Assembly: GCA_002451555.1 (NCBI GenBank)
Contig: DKCU01000127.1
Location: 16,615 to 35,607 of the forward strand
Length of the DNA: 18,993 nucleotides
Direction of reading: 5' to 3'
DNA from: Candidatus Segatella albertsiae
GTDB lineage: Bacteria; Bacteroidota; Bacteroidia; Bacteroidales; Bacteroidaceae
Positions 6,733 through 13,953 of the stretch are shown piece after piece. Both the position numbers and the translations under genes were made by a program. Position 1 is the first letter of the stretch, and the number at the start of each line of letters is the position of its first letter. Under the pieces are notes generated by a model that worked only from the letters and a program-made list of their open reading frames with translations, did not search any database and was not told where the DNA came from.

Positions 6733-8185
6733 ATTTTATCACCTTTCCCGTTTGATAAGCCTTCACGAAATCAGGCAATCCATATCCATAGATATTATCA
6801 GGATGTTGCTGGTTATTACCCGACAACTTCACCAACTTGATAATCTGCTTCGCCGTCTTATGGGGCAAAGCCTGCCAGAGACAAGCCACCATACCCGCAA
6901 TCAGAGGCGAGGAGAAAGATGTACCATTGTCATTGATGATGGAACCTCTGCCCGTAATGACAGAAGTAGGACTTCCGTAAGCCATCACATCGGGCTTGAT
7001 ACGCCCGTCAGCCGTAGGTCCCACAGCACTGAAGGCAGCATTCACCCCTTGTTCGTTGATACTGCCCACCGTCAAGATGTCCTTGGCATCAGCAGGGAAA
7101 TTGATTTTCTTCCAACTTCCCATGCCATCGTTACCAGCAGAGTTGACACAGACGATTCCCTTCGAGGCGCACATCGAGGCCGTATGCGAAATCAAGGCTG
7201 TCTCACCATCTTGCTCGCTATAGGTATGGTTGCTCTTCTCGTCGTCGAAGGCATGATACCCCAAAGACGAATTGATGACATCCACGCCCACACTGTCAGC
7301 ATACTCGGCAGCCTCAGCCCAGTAATCCTCCTCGGCGAGACTCTCCGTGCGCTCATCCTCGCAGCGCACCAGAAGATATTGGGCATCGGGAGCCACACCG
7401 ACAAAGTTGCTCGGTGCATTGGCAGCCATGGTGGAGAGCACCATCGTGCCATGTTCCATCTCCTGAAAAACATTGTCCGACTTGGGTACGACAAAGTCCT
7501 TGACTCCAGCCAACTGGATATTGTGCAAGGCTGGTATCTTATCCACATTCATGAATCCACCATCGAAGACAGCTATCATCATGCCCTTGCCACGAAATCC
7601 CTTCTCATGGAGAGAGATGCCATTGAGCGACTTGATTTGCTGTTCAGCGTTACCATACACGCTGCTTGTCGTCTCCCACTGGTTCAATTCCTTGCGAAAG
7701 CTAGAACGTTTGCGCTCCGAGATAGAGTCAGGAGAAGAGAAGACCTTCAACATCCCAGAGATGAAAGTGAAGTCCTCCAACTTACGCAGTTCCTTCTCTT
7801 TGTGAATGCGTATCAGAAGTGTATTATTCCATTTGCTCTTGCCTACGATTTCGATGCCAGCCTCTCGCACAGAGTCCATATAGGCAGGCGATACGGGAAG
7901 GTCGGTGACATCTATGGGAAGACCTTGACGCTTGCGACGCTCGATGGAACGATGCGAAAGGAAGTTGTCGGGAGCATTGACCGAAAAAGGAGTATGTTGC
8001 AGATCCTTGTCCTTCAGATACACCCGATACAGCATGCACTTGCCGCCCGGGAAGGACACCATATCCGTCTCAGAGATGCGAGGCAAGCGCATCAGTTGCT
8101 CAAAATTTGTCACACTCTCTTCGTGAGCCGTCAAGGAGAGCACCGTCCATATCATTGCACAAAGCAATATGTAGAATTTTCTCAT
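6731..8185 (-). CDS. Secreted subtilisin-like serine protease (S8)
   Basis: S8 family endopeptidase, 484 residues from the ATG at 8183-8185. An upstream in-frame start at 8227 would add 14 residues, but MRKFYILLCAMIWTVLSLTA is a clean signal peptide at the chosen start. A pro-region follows, with the Bacteroidetes-type segment FLSHRSIERRKRQGLPIDV (about 75-93). The catalytic domain has Asp208 (AVFDGG), His245 (EHGTMV), oxyanion Asn352 (NSAGND) and Ser423 (NGTSFSSP). All four are in the right order. There is no C-terminal sorting domain: the protein ends soon after the last helix at GKVIK, so it is likely periplasmic or lipidless rather than T9SS cargo. First gene of a probable operon with xseA and xseB. 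The specific substrate is unknown. Confidence 0.92.
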   Translation of the reverse strand: MRKFYILLCAMIWTVLSLTAHEESVTNFEQLMRLPRISETDMVSFPGGKCMLYRVYLKDKDLQHTPFSVNAPDNFLSHRSIERRKRQGLPIDVTDLPVSPAYMDSVREAGIEIVGKSKWNNTLLIRIHKEKELRKLEDFTFISGMLKVFSSPDSISERKRSSFRKELNQWETTSSVYGNAEQQIKSLNGISLHEKGFRGKGMMIAVFDGGFMNVDKIPALHNIQLAGVKDFVVPKSDNVFQEMEHGTMVLSTMAANAPSNFVGVAPDAQYLLVRCEDERTESLAEEDYWAEAAEYADSVGVDVINSSLGYHAFDDEKSNHTYSEQDGETALISHTASMCASKGIVCVNSAGNDGMGSWKKINFPADAKDILTVGSINEQGVNAAFSAVGPTADGRIKPDVMAYGSPTSVITGRGSIINDNGTSFSSPLIAGMVACLWQALPHKTAKQIIKLVKLSGNNQQHPDNIYGYGLPDFVKAYQTGKVIK

Positions 8186-8214
8186 TCTTGAATAGGTTTT
8201 TGTTGCATTTAGGC

Positions 8215-8253
8215 GATTGCTAATCATTGTCGTATCACATAAGATTGCTAATC
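8215..8253. repeat. 11-bp direct repeat in the subtilase leader
   Basis: GATTGCTAATC is present exactly at 8215-8225 and 8243-8253, 28 bp apart. It lies in the predicted 5' untranslated region of the subtilase mRNA, downstream of the promoter. It could be an operator pair or chance. The same leader also has a 6-bp hairpin, GAAGTT/AACTTC (8286-8301), just after the predicted start of transcription. Confidence 0.45.
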
Positions 8254-8308
8254 GTTGCTTGTTGTCATGAAGTTGTCTATATTACGAAGTTGTTAAACTT
8301 CCGAAGTG

Positions 8309-8340
8309 CAAAAGTAATGTTTTCATGCGAGAACGCCAAA
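8309..8340 (-). promoter_or_regulatory. Promoter of the subtilase-xseA-xseB run
   Basis: On the minus strand, TTTG (8340-8337) and TACTTTTG (8316-8309) are separated by 20 bp, a full match to the Bacteroidetes -33/-7 consensus. Transcription would start near 8303, giving a leader of about 118 nt before the ATG at 8185. Confidence 0.75.
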
Positions 8341-8410
8341 AGTTTAAGCAAGTTTTTACAAAGAATGTAAGTTTTCCTTATATATATAATAAGGTATCGG
8401 ATATTTTTTG

Positions 8411-8418
8411 TACTTTTG
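8411..8418 (+). promoter_or_regulatory. -7 promoter element of the MATE-purT run
   Basis: TACTTTTG is an exact TAnnTTTG box that ends only 4 bp before the ATG at 8423. The transcript should begin at or within a few bases of the start codon, so the mRNA would be leaderless or nearly so. I see no convincing TTTG at -33; that region is AT-rich (8380-8392). Confidence 0.65.
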
Positions 8419-8422
8419 CAAC

Positions 8423-9826
8423 ATGGAAAATAAACAAGCGACATTAGAATTAGGAACGAAACCCGTGGGCAAGCTCCTCGTGCAGTACGCCTTGCCTGCC
8501 ATGATTGCGATGACCGCCGCCTCGCTCTACAACATTGTTGACCGTGTGTTCATCGGCCAGGGCGTGGGAGCGATGGCCATCTCGGGTCTCGCCATCACCT
8601 TCCCCTTCATGAACCTCACCGCCGCCTTTGGTGCCGGCGTGGGCGTGGGAGCTTCCACCGCCATCAGCGTGAAGCTGGGACAGAAGGACTACAAGACCGC
8701 CCAGAACATCCTGGGCAACACCTTTACCCTGAATCTCATCATCGGTATCGGACTGAGCATCATCTGCTTGCTCTTCCTCGACCCTATCCTCCGATTCTTC
8801 GGAGCCAGCGACCAGACGCTCATCTATGCTCATGAGTACATGGTGATTATCCTGTTGGGCAATGTGGTGAGCCACATGTACTTCGGCATGAACGCTCTGC
8901 TGAGAGCGGCGAGCAAGCCAAGGCAAGCAATGATGGCTACCATCTTCACGGTGGTGATGAACGTGATACTCGACGCTCTCTTCATCCTCGGTTTCAGATG
9001 GGGAATACAGGGAGCCGCCATCGCCACCATCCTATCGCAGTTGATGGCACTGATGTGGCAGTTCAAGCTCTTCAGCAACAAGAACGAGCTGCTCCACTTC
9101 AAGCGTGGCATCTACAAACTGAAGAAGAAGCTCGTGGAACATATCCTCGCCATCGGCGTATCGCCATTCTTGATGAACGTTTGCGCCTGCGTCGTGGTCA
9201 TCTTCATGAACAACCAATTGGTGCGCTACGGCGGCGACCTCTCAGTGGGTGCCTACGGTATTGCCAACGGTATAGCCATGGTATTCGTCATGTTTGTGAT
9301 GGGCGTGAACCAGGGTATGCAACCTATCGCCGGTTACAACTATGGTGCACAGAAGCTCGATCGTCTGATGCGTGTACTCAACCTGAGCATCGTCTTCGCC
9401 ACCATCATCATGGTGACGGGTTGGTTGATTGCCATGTTCCTGCCTTATTACTGTGCAAGAATGTTTACCACCGACAAGACGCTGATAGAAATGGGCATCA
9501 AGGCGATACGCATCATGATGCTCTGCTTCCCTGTCATCGGCTTCCAAATGGTGGTCACCAACTTCTTCCAGTGCATCGGGAAGGTAAAGATCAGCATCTT
9601 CCTTTCCCTTTCCAGACAGTTGCTCATCCTCATTCCGCTCTTGGGCGTCCTGCCGCTGATGTGGGACATCGAAGGTGTATGGTACAGTATGCCTATCTCC
9701 GATTTCTCTGCCGCCGTCATCGCCGCCGTCATCATGGTGTGGTACATGAATAAGTTGAAGAAACAACATAGATTAAGTGAAGAACGAAGAGTGAAGAGTG
9801 AAGAATTCAATGGTGTAAAAGACTAA
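8423..9826 (+). CDS. MATE family multidrug/metabolite exporter
   Basis: Integral inner-membrane antiporter of the MATE family (NorM/DinF-like), 467 residues, with about 12 hydrophobic segments in two related halves (about 10-220 and 230-440). It would export organic cations or drugs in exchange for H+ or Na+. The N terminus (LGTKPVGKLLVQYALPAMIAM, then SLYNIVDRVFIGQGVGAMAISG) is characteristic of bacterial MATE proteins. A TTG at 8408 is open in frame, but it lies in the promoter, so ATG 8423 is preferred. The last 16 or so residues (SEERRVKSEEFNGVKD) are encoded by an intergenic-type GTGAAGA repeat and are probably not part of the ancestral protein. It begins a plus-strand gene series. The substrate cannot be read from the sequence. 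Confidence 0.92.
   Translation: MENKQATLELGTKPVGKLLVQYALPAMIAMTAASLYNIVDRVFIGQGVGAMAISGLAITFPFMNLTAAFGAGVGVGASTAISVKLGQKDYKTAQNILGNTFTLNLIIGIGLSIICLLFLDPILRFFGASDQTLIYAHEYMVIILLGNVVSHMYFGMNALLRAASKPRQAMMATIFTVVMNVILDALFILGFRWGIQGAAIATILSQLMALMWQFKLFSNKNELLHFKRGIYKLKKKLVEHILAIGVSPFLMNVCACVVVIFMNNQLVRYGGDLSVGAYGIANGIAMVFVMFVMGVNQGMQPIAGYNYGAQKLDRLMRVLNLSIVFATIIMVTGWLIAMFLPYYCARMFTTDKTLIEMGIKAIRIMMLCFPVIGFQMVVTNFFQCIGKVKISIFLSLSRQLLILIPLLGVLPLMWDIEGVWYSMPISDFSAAVIAAVIMVWYMNKLKKQHRLSEERRVKSEEFNGVKD
9776..9808. repeat. GTGAAGA-type repeat forming the MATE C-terminus
   Basis: AGTGAAGAACGAAGAGTGAA and the following GAGTGAAGAATTC match the element at 6685-6732 in inverted orientation. Here the preceding TTAAGTGAAG has its TAA out of frame, so translation continues through the repeat to the TAA at 9824-9826. 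Confidence 0.8.
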
Positions 9827-9829
9827 TGT

Positions 9830-9863
9830 CTTAACTCCTTTAACTTCTTAACTCCTTAACTTC
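9830..9863. repeat. CTTAACTCCTTTAACTT tandem pair
   Basis: Two copies of a 16-17 bp unit (9830-9846 and 9847-9862) lie right after the MATE stop codon and just upstream of the kinase-like gene. They fill most of the 51-bp gap. A related sequence in the opposite orientation lies in the next gap (10502-10538). Confidence 0.7.
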
Positions 9864-9877
9864 TAAAAACTACTACA

Positions 9878-10495
9878 ATGGAAAAGATTATCATAAACGT
9901 GGGTCGCCAAATAGGTAGCGGCGGCCATATCATCGCCGAGAAGTTGGCGAAGGATTTCGATTGCAAGTGCTACGACCGCGAGCTTCTGAATCTCGCAGCC
10001 AAGGAGAGCGGCTTCTCTGAGAAATTCTTCGAACAGAACGATGAGCAGAAGGGATTCTTCAAGGCTCTCTTCCATACTCACTTGCCATTCTTGAGCGATG
10101 CCAACTTTTACCACAACGACTTCTCGCAAGAGGGACTCTACAAGTTCCAGAGCGATGCCATCAAGAAGGCTGCCGACGAGGGCAACTGTGTGTTCGTGGG
10201 CAGAACCGCCGACTATGTGTTGCGCGACTACAAGAACGTGATCAACATCTTTATCACCGCCAATATCGACGACCGCATCAAGGCAGTTTGCAAGCGCCGT
10301 GGCATCGATCGTGCTACCGCCCGCAAGTTCATAGCCAACCACGAGAGCGAGCGTGCCTCCTATTACAACTACTATACAGGCAAAGTATGGGGGCACAGCG
10401 AGAGCTACGACCTCTGCATCAACAGCAGTCTGTTGGGATTGGAGGAAACAGAGAAGTTTATCGCAGAATTTATCAGAAAAAAATTTAATATTTAG
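9878..10495 (+). CDS. Cytidylate kinase-like protein
   Basis: A 205-residue cytoplasmic protein of the cytidylate-kinase-like family (the Pfam family related to CMP kinase). The N-terminal GRQIGSGGHIIAEKLA (9-24) is a variant P-loop of the family, followed by CYDRELLNLAA and later FVGRTADYVL (about 107-116) and the lid-like region KRRGIDRATARKF. It is shorter than, and distinct from, authentic Cmk, which has a standard GxxGxGKS loop. Here the P-loop lysine is missing (GSGGH). Nucleotide phosphoryl transfer is therefore inferred from fold and the true substrate is unknown. It follows the MATE gene and precedes purT in the same direction, consistent with one transcript and a loose nucleotide-metabolism link. 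Confidence 0.85.
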   Translation: MEKIIINVGRQIGSGGHIIAEKLAKDFDCKCYDRELLNLAAKESGFSEKFFEQNDEQKGFFKALFHTHLPFLSDANFYHNDFSQEGLYKFQSDAIKKAADEGNCVFVGRTADYVLRDYKNVINIFITANIDDRIKAVCKRRGIDRATARKFIANHESERASYYNYYTGKVWGHSESYDLCINSSLLGLEETEKFIAEFIRKKFNI

Positions 10496-10501
10496 AACAA
10501 G

Positions 10502-10538
10502 GGAAGTTAGGAGAAGTTAAAGAAGTACCCTTAACTCC
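10502..10538. repeat. Inverted relative of the CTTAACTCC repeat
   Basis: The gap between the kinase-like gene and purT contains GGAAGTTAGGAGAAGTTAAA and CCTTAACTCC. Read on the minus strand this resembles the 9830-9863 element (TTTAACTTCT, GAGTTAAGG). GTTAA (10516-10520) and TTAAC (10531-10535) can form a weak hairpin. The match is imperfect. Confidence 0.45.
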
Positions 10539-10565
10539 TCATATTCCCCATAAAGGAACCATCAA

Positions 10566-11747
10566 ATGAAGAAGATTATGCTTTTGGGCTCAGGCGAACT
10601 GGGCAAGGAATTTACCATCGCCGCCAAGCGAGCAGGACAGTATGTCATCGCTTGCGACAAGTATGACAATGCACCAGCCATGCAGGTAGCCGACGAGCGA
10701 GAGGTGTTCTCGATGCTCGATGGTGACGCATTGACCGCAGTGGTGGAGAAACATCACCCAGACATCATCGTGCCAGAGATAGAAGCGATCCGCACCGAGC
10801 GTCTTTTCGACTTCGAGAAGGAGGGCATACAGATTGTACCATCCGCTCGTGCCGTCAACTACACCATGAACCGCCGTGCCATCCGTGACCTTGCCGCCAA
10901 GGAACTGGGACTAAGAACTGCCAAGTATTTCTATGCCAAGACCTTCGAGGAGTTCAAGAATGCTGCCGACGAGATTGGCTTCCCTTGCGTGGTAAAACCT
11001 TTGATGAGTTCCAGCGGCCATGGTCAGAGCTACGTCCACAACGACGATGAACTGAAGGAAGCCTACAAGGAGGCGATGGAGGAAGGTCGTGGCGACGTGA
11101 AGGAAGTCATCATCGAGGAATTCATCGACTTCGACTCAGAGTTCACCCTCCTCACCGTGACCCAAAAGAATGGTCCTACCCTCTTCTGCCCACCTATCGG
11201 ACACGTACAGAAGGGCGGCGACTACCGCGAAAGTTGGCAACCATTCCAGTTGCCTGAGGAGGCCTTGAAGAAGGCACAGCACATCGCTGCCGAGGTAACC
11301 AAGGCATTGACAGGCGCAGGGCTCTGGGGCGTGGAGTTCTTCCTGAGCAAGCAGGGCGAGGTCATCTTCTCAGAGTTGAGTCCTCGTCCACACGACACCG
11401 GTATGGTAACCCTGGGTCACACCACCAACCTGAGCGAGTTCGAGCTTCACTTCCGTGCCGTGATGGGTCTGCCTATCGCCGGCATCCACCTGGAGCACGT
11501 AGGTTGTTCTGCCGTCATCCTCTCCCCAGAGGAAAGCACCGAACCATTGAACTACAACCTCGTCGATGCCCTCAAGGAAGACCATACCCGCATCCGTATC
11601 TTCGGCAAGCCAGAGGCTCACGTGGGAAGAAGAATGGGTGTCGTACTCTGCTATGGCGAGAAGGGCGACGACCTCAACCCATTGAGAGACAAGGCGAAGA
11701 GATTGGCCAAGACCGTCTTGGGTACAGACCCTTATATGAAAAAATAA
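10566..11747 (+). CDS. purT: Formate-dependent GAR transformylase
   Basis: Phosphoribosylglycinamide formyltransferase 2, 393 residues, nearly the same length as the E. coli enzyme. It joins formate to GAR with ATP to make FGAR, a folate-independent third step of purine synthesis. This suits an organism that makes formate by fermentation. The order is typical: an N-terminal binding domain with MLLGSGELGKEF, then an ATP-grasp domain with PCVVKPLMSSSGHGQS (about 139-154), IIEEF, GLWGVEFFL and ELSPRPHDTGMVT (about 271-283). The C-terminal domain ends GTDPYMKK. The first two genes of the run are separated from it by repeat-rich gaps, but its downstream neighbour begins only 2 bp after its stop, so those two are translationally coupled. 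No purine riboswitch is visible. Confidence 0.97.
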   Translation: MKKIMLLGSGELGKEFTIAAKRAGQYVIACDKYDNAPAMQVADEREVFSMLDGDALTAVVEKHHPDIIVPEIEAIRTERLFDFEKEGIQIVPSARAVNYTMNRRAIRDLAAKELGLRTAKYFYAKTFEEFKNAADEIGFPCVVKPLMSSSGHGQSYVHNDDELKEAYKEAMEEGRGDVKEVIIEEFIDFDSEFTLLTVTQKNGPTLFCPPIGHVQKGGDYRESWQPFQLPEEALKKAQHIAAEVTKALTGAGLWGVEFFLSKQGEVIFSELSPRPHDTGMVTLGHTTNLSEFELHFRAVMGLPIAGIHLEHVGCSAVILSPEESTEPLNYNLVDALKEDHTRIRIFGKPEAHVGRRMGVVLCYGEKGDDLNPLRDKAKRLAKTVLGTDPYMKK

Positions 11748-11749
11748 GC

Positions 11750-12187
11750 ATGAAAGAATTAGGAAGACTTATCACATTACCAAAGATATTCGACCCTAGA
11801 GGCAACCTGACAGTGGCAGAGGGAGAAACCCATATCCCCTTTGCCATTGCCCGCACCTACTGGACCTATGATGTTCCTGGCGGAGAAAGTCGCGGTGGCC
11901 ATGCCCACAAGAAGTGCCAGGAATTTATCATAGCAGCCAGCGGTTCCTTTTCAGTGACGCTCGATAATGGAGTGCAAAAGAAGACCTATCATCTCAACCA
12001 CCCTTGGGAAGGTTTGTTTGTGGATGTAAATACCTGGCGAACACTTGATGATTTTTCATCTGGCTCGCTATGTCTTGTTCTGGCCTCCCAAAAGTTTAAG
12101 GAAGAAGACTACATACGCGAATATGATGAATACCTTAGATTCATCAACTCACCCAACAGCTCTATCCTCTCACAAAACATAAAATAA
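11750..12187 (+). CDS. WxcM/FdtA-like dTDP-sugar 3,4-ketoisomerase
   Basis: Small cupin of the WxcM-like/FdtA family, 145 residues. Such enzymes convert dTDP-4-oxo-6-deoxyglucose to its 3-oxo isomer, on the way to 3-amino or 3-acetamido sugars (Fuc3NAc, Qui3NAc) of surface glycans. The family signatures are FDPRGNLTVAE near the N terminus, YWTYDVPGGESRGGHAHK (about 37-54) holding the expected histidines H51 and H53, then CQEFI, GSFSVTLDNG and a DVNTWRTLDDFS segment. A much earlier frame-open start exists inside purT, but the ATG at 11750 matches the family N terminus and follows the purT stop by 2 bp. The partner aminotransferase (FdtB-like) is not in the window; the acyltransferase-like gene next door may be. 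Exact product uncertain. Confidence 0.88.
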   Translation: MKELGRLITLPKIFDPRGNLTVAEGETHIPFAIARTYWTYDVPGGESRGGHAHKKCQEFIIAASGSFSVTLDNGVQKKTYHLNHPWEGLFVDVNTWRTLDDFSSGSLCLVLASQKFKEEDYIREYDEYLRFINSPNSSILSQNIK

Positions 12188-12202
12188 ACAACTCTAAATA
12201 TC

Positions 12203-13141
12203 ATGTTTGAGATAAAAAGATATAGCGATGCAGACAAAGAGGTTTGGAATGCTTATGTAGAACAGGCACGTAACGCCACCTTCCTCTTCAATCGCAACTA
12301 CATGGATTATCACAGCGACCGATTCAAGGACTATTCACTGATGTTCTATAAGAACGGAAAGCTCCATTCCCTATTGCCAGCTCATCAAGTGGGACAAACA
12401 CTCTGCTCACATTTCGGACTGACTTATGGCGGACTCATCATGAATATCCATGTCACGATATCAGAAGTTTGCCAACTCTTCGAGGATTTGAACACCTATC
12501 TGCGTATTCAAGGTTTCGAAAAGGTACAATACCGTCCTATCCCCTGGATTTATCATCTTCATCCTTCTGAAGAAGATCTCTATGCCATCTTTTGGAAATG
12601 CAAAGCCTATCTTTCGCTTCGCAATATCGGCACAACCATCTTCATGCAACAGAAGTTGCGCTGGCGAAAAGACCATTTACGCCGTCTTCGAAAAGCTCAT
12701 CAAAATGGAGTTACAGTAGTGAGAGATGCTAGTTTGTCGGAATTTTGGGAGGTTTTGAATGAGAATCTGGAAAAGCGCTTTGGTGCCAAGCCGGTACACA
12801 CACTTCAGGAAATTGAACTTCTGAAAAGCCGCTTTCCAAAGAATATCATCCAATATAATGCCTATCGAAACGGGCACATCATAGGAGGACTCACCTTTTA
12901 TATCACCCAGCAAGTGATACATGGTCAATATAGTTCTACCAACGATGAGGGCAAGGAATTTGGAGCTATGGAGGCCATCTACGAGCAAATCATGTATCAT
13001 GATTACCCCGATTATCCTTACCTGGATTTCGGCAGTTCCACAGAACAACAGGGAGCTTGGATCAATGAAGGGCTCATCGCCCACAAGGAAGGCTACGGAG
13101 GAAGAGGCGTGGTTTACGATACCTATGAATGGGAACTATAA
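12203..13141 (+). CDS. GNAT/FemAB-like acyltransferase
   Basis: A 312-residue cytoplasmic protein with the features of a GNAT-type acyltransferase of the FemAB-like (Acetyltransf_6) kind. It has an N-terminal half (MFEIKRYSDADKEVWNAYV ... FLFNRNYMDYHSDRF) and a C-terminal half with IIQYNAYRNGHIIGGLTFYI, then YLDFGSSTEQQGAWINEGL. I cannot point to a conserved catalytic residue. Fifteen bases after the ketoisomerase gene, it would most simply acylate the amino sugar made in that pathway. That is inference from neighbourhood. Codon usage looks less GC-rich than purT and MATE (many AAT, TAT, CAT codons), as in glycan genes that have moved between strains. It ends the plus-strand run. Confidence 0.75.
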   Translation: MFEIKRYSDADKEVWNAYVEQARNATFLFNRNYMDYHSDRFKDYSLMFYKNGKLHSLLPAHQVGQTLCSHFGLTYGGLIMNIHVTISEVCQLFEDLNTYLRIQGFEKVQYRPIPWIYHLHPSEEDLYAIFWKCKAYLSLRNIGTTIFMQQKLRWRKDHLRRLRKAHQNGVTVVRDASLSEFWEVLNENLEKRFGAKPVHTLQEIELLKSRFPKNIIQYNAYRNGHIIGGLTFYITQQVIHGQYSSTNDEGKEFGAMEAIYEQIMYHDYPDYPYLDFGSSTEQQGAWINEGLIAHKEGYGGRGVVYDTYEWEL

Positions 13142-13249
13142 AGACTGTCGTGGTCTGTCACAGTTATAACAGGAAAATATCGGGCAGTTTCTCGAATGGT
13201 TGCTTCTAAATCTCGGTTGATATAGCTCTGGTTCATATTATGCTTTATG

Positions 13250-13290
13250 TTTTATGCAAATTTGGAATACAACTCCAAATTTGCATAAAA
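13250..13290. terminator. 17-bp hairpin between convergent genes
   Basis: TTTTATGCAAATTTGGA (13250-13266) and TCCAAATTTGCATAAAA (13274-13290) are perfectly complementary around a 7-nt loop. It lies about 110 bp after the acyltransferase stop and 33 bp beyond the lutC stop, where a shared bidirectional terminator is expected. The stem is AT-rich and no T-run follows the 3' arm on either strand apart from the arm's own ends, so it is not canonical. Confidence 0.55.
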
Positions 13291-13323
13291 GCCGTTATGA
13301 TTATAAGTGTATGCAGTGATACC

Positions 13324-13953
13324 TTACAGCAACACCACAGTCACTCCTCGTGCCGCCTGGGCTCCCATCACGAGCGCCTGCTCGATGTCGGCAGTCTTGC
13401 TAGGACCAGAAATGAATGTGCCGAAGTTGTACTTCGGGTCCATCTCGATGCGAGCGTAAGCCTCGTGCATATTGTTGACCACATCCTCCTTCTTGAGGAA
13501 TATCACGAGATACTCGGAGATGAAAAGCACCGCCTTCTCCTTCATGGTCTGAGGAATCCAGACGCAACCATTCTCGGCTACGCCCACCTGACCACGAACG
13601 ATACCCACATCGACGCCATTCAGGTCATTGGCCTCAGCCACCGTATCAGGATTGCGAAGCTCTATCTTCTCAGGATCACACTTGCCACCAGCATTCACCT
13701 GCATGGACCTCAAGTTTATCTCTGGTAGATTTGTGGCAAACACCTCAGCCTCAGGATAAGCCAAGCGAGCCAAATCATTGAGGTCAGCCCCCTCGGGTGC
13801 ATCGGCTATCACTTTACCACCTACCGACTCTGTCATCTCGATGAACTGCTTCAAGGTATCCTCATACTGGATGCCCTTCACCTCAGTCTTAGGCATATCG
13901 AATTGAACGTGCGTATTCTTACGCAACTTGTTCAGGAAATCTTCTTTCTTCAT
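13324..13953 (-). CDS. lutC: Lactate utilization protein LutC (LUD domain)
   Basis: LUD-domain protein of 209 residues, third component of the LutABC L-lactate oxidation system. Family features are ADAPEGADLNDLARL, the segment VDVGIVRGQVGVAENGCVWI, and the C-terminal FISGPSKTADIEQALVMGAQ ending in GVTVVLL. Two starts are open. I chose the ATG at 13951-13953 because its A-T-G overlaps the lutB TGA in the classic ATGA arrangement and is followed by KKEDFLNKL, a typical beginning. The upstream ATG at 13974 would add MEGGKGK, read from the lutB tail, which contains GGAGG that may act as a ribosome-binding site. Cytoplasmic. Last gene of the operon, stopping 33 bp before the 17-bp hairpin. Confidence 0.92.
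   Translation of the reverse strand: MKKEDFLNKLRKNTHVQFDMPKTEVKGIQYEDTLKQFIEMTESVGGKVIADAPEGADLNDLARLAYPEAEVFATNLPEINLRSMQVNAGGKCDPEKIELRNPDTVAEANDLNGVDVGIVRGQVGVAENGCVWIPQTMKEKAVLFISEYLVIFLKKEDVVNNMHEAYARIEMDPKYNFGTFISGPSKTADIEQALVMGAQAARGVTVVLL

Noticed and set aside
6752..8191. 479-codon plus-strand frame opposite the subtilase
   Set aside because: The minus-strand frame carries a complete S8 catalytic triad and signal peptide; the antisense frame is His/Arg/Leu-rich with no recognisable domain.
8998..9753. 251-codon plus-strand frame inside the MATE gene
   Set aside because: Out-of-frame shadow of a membrane protein; composition is His/Arg-rich and shows no domain.
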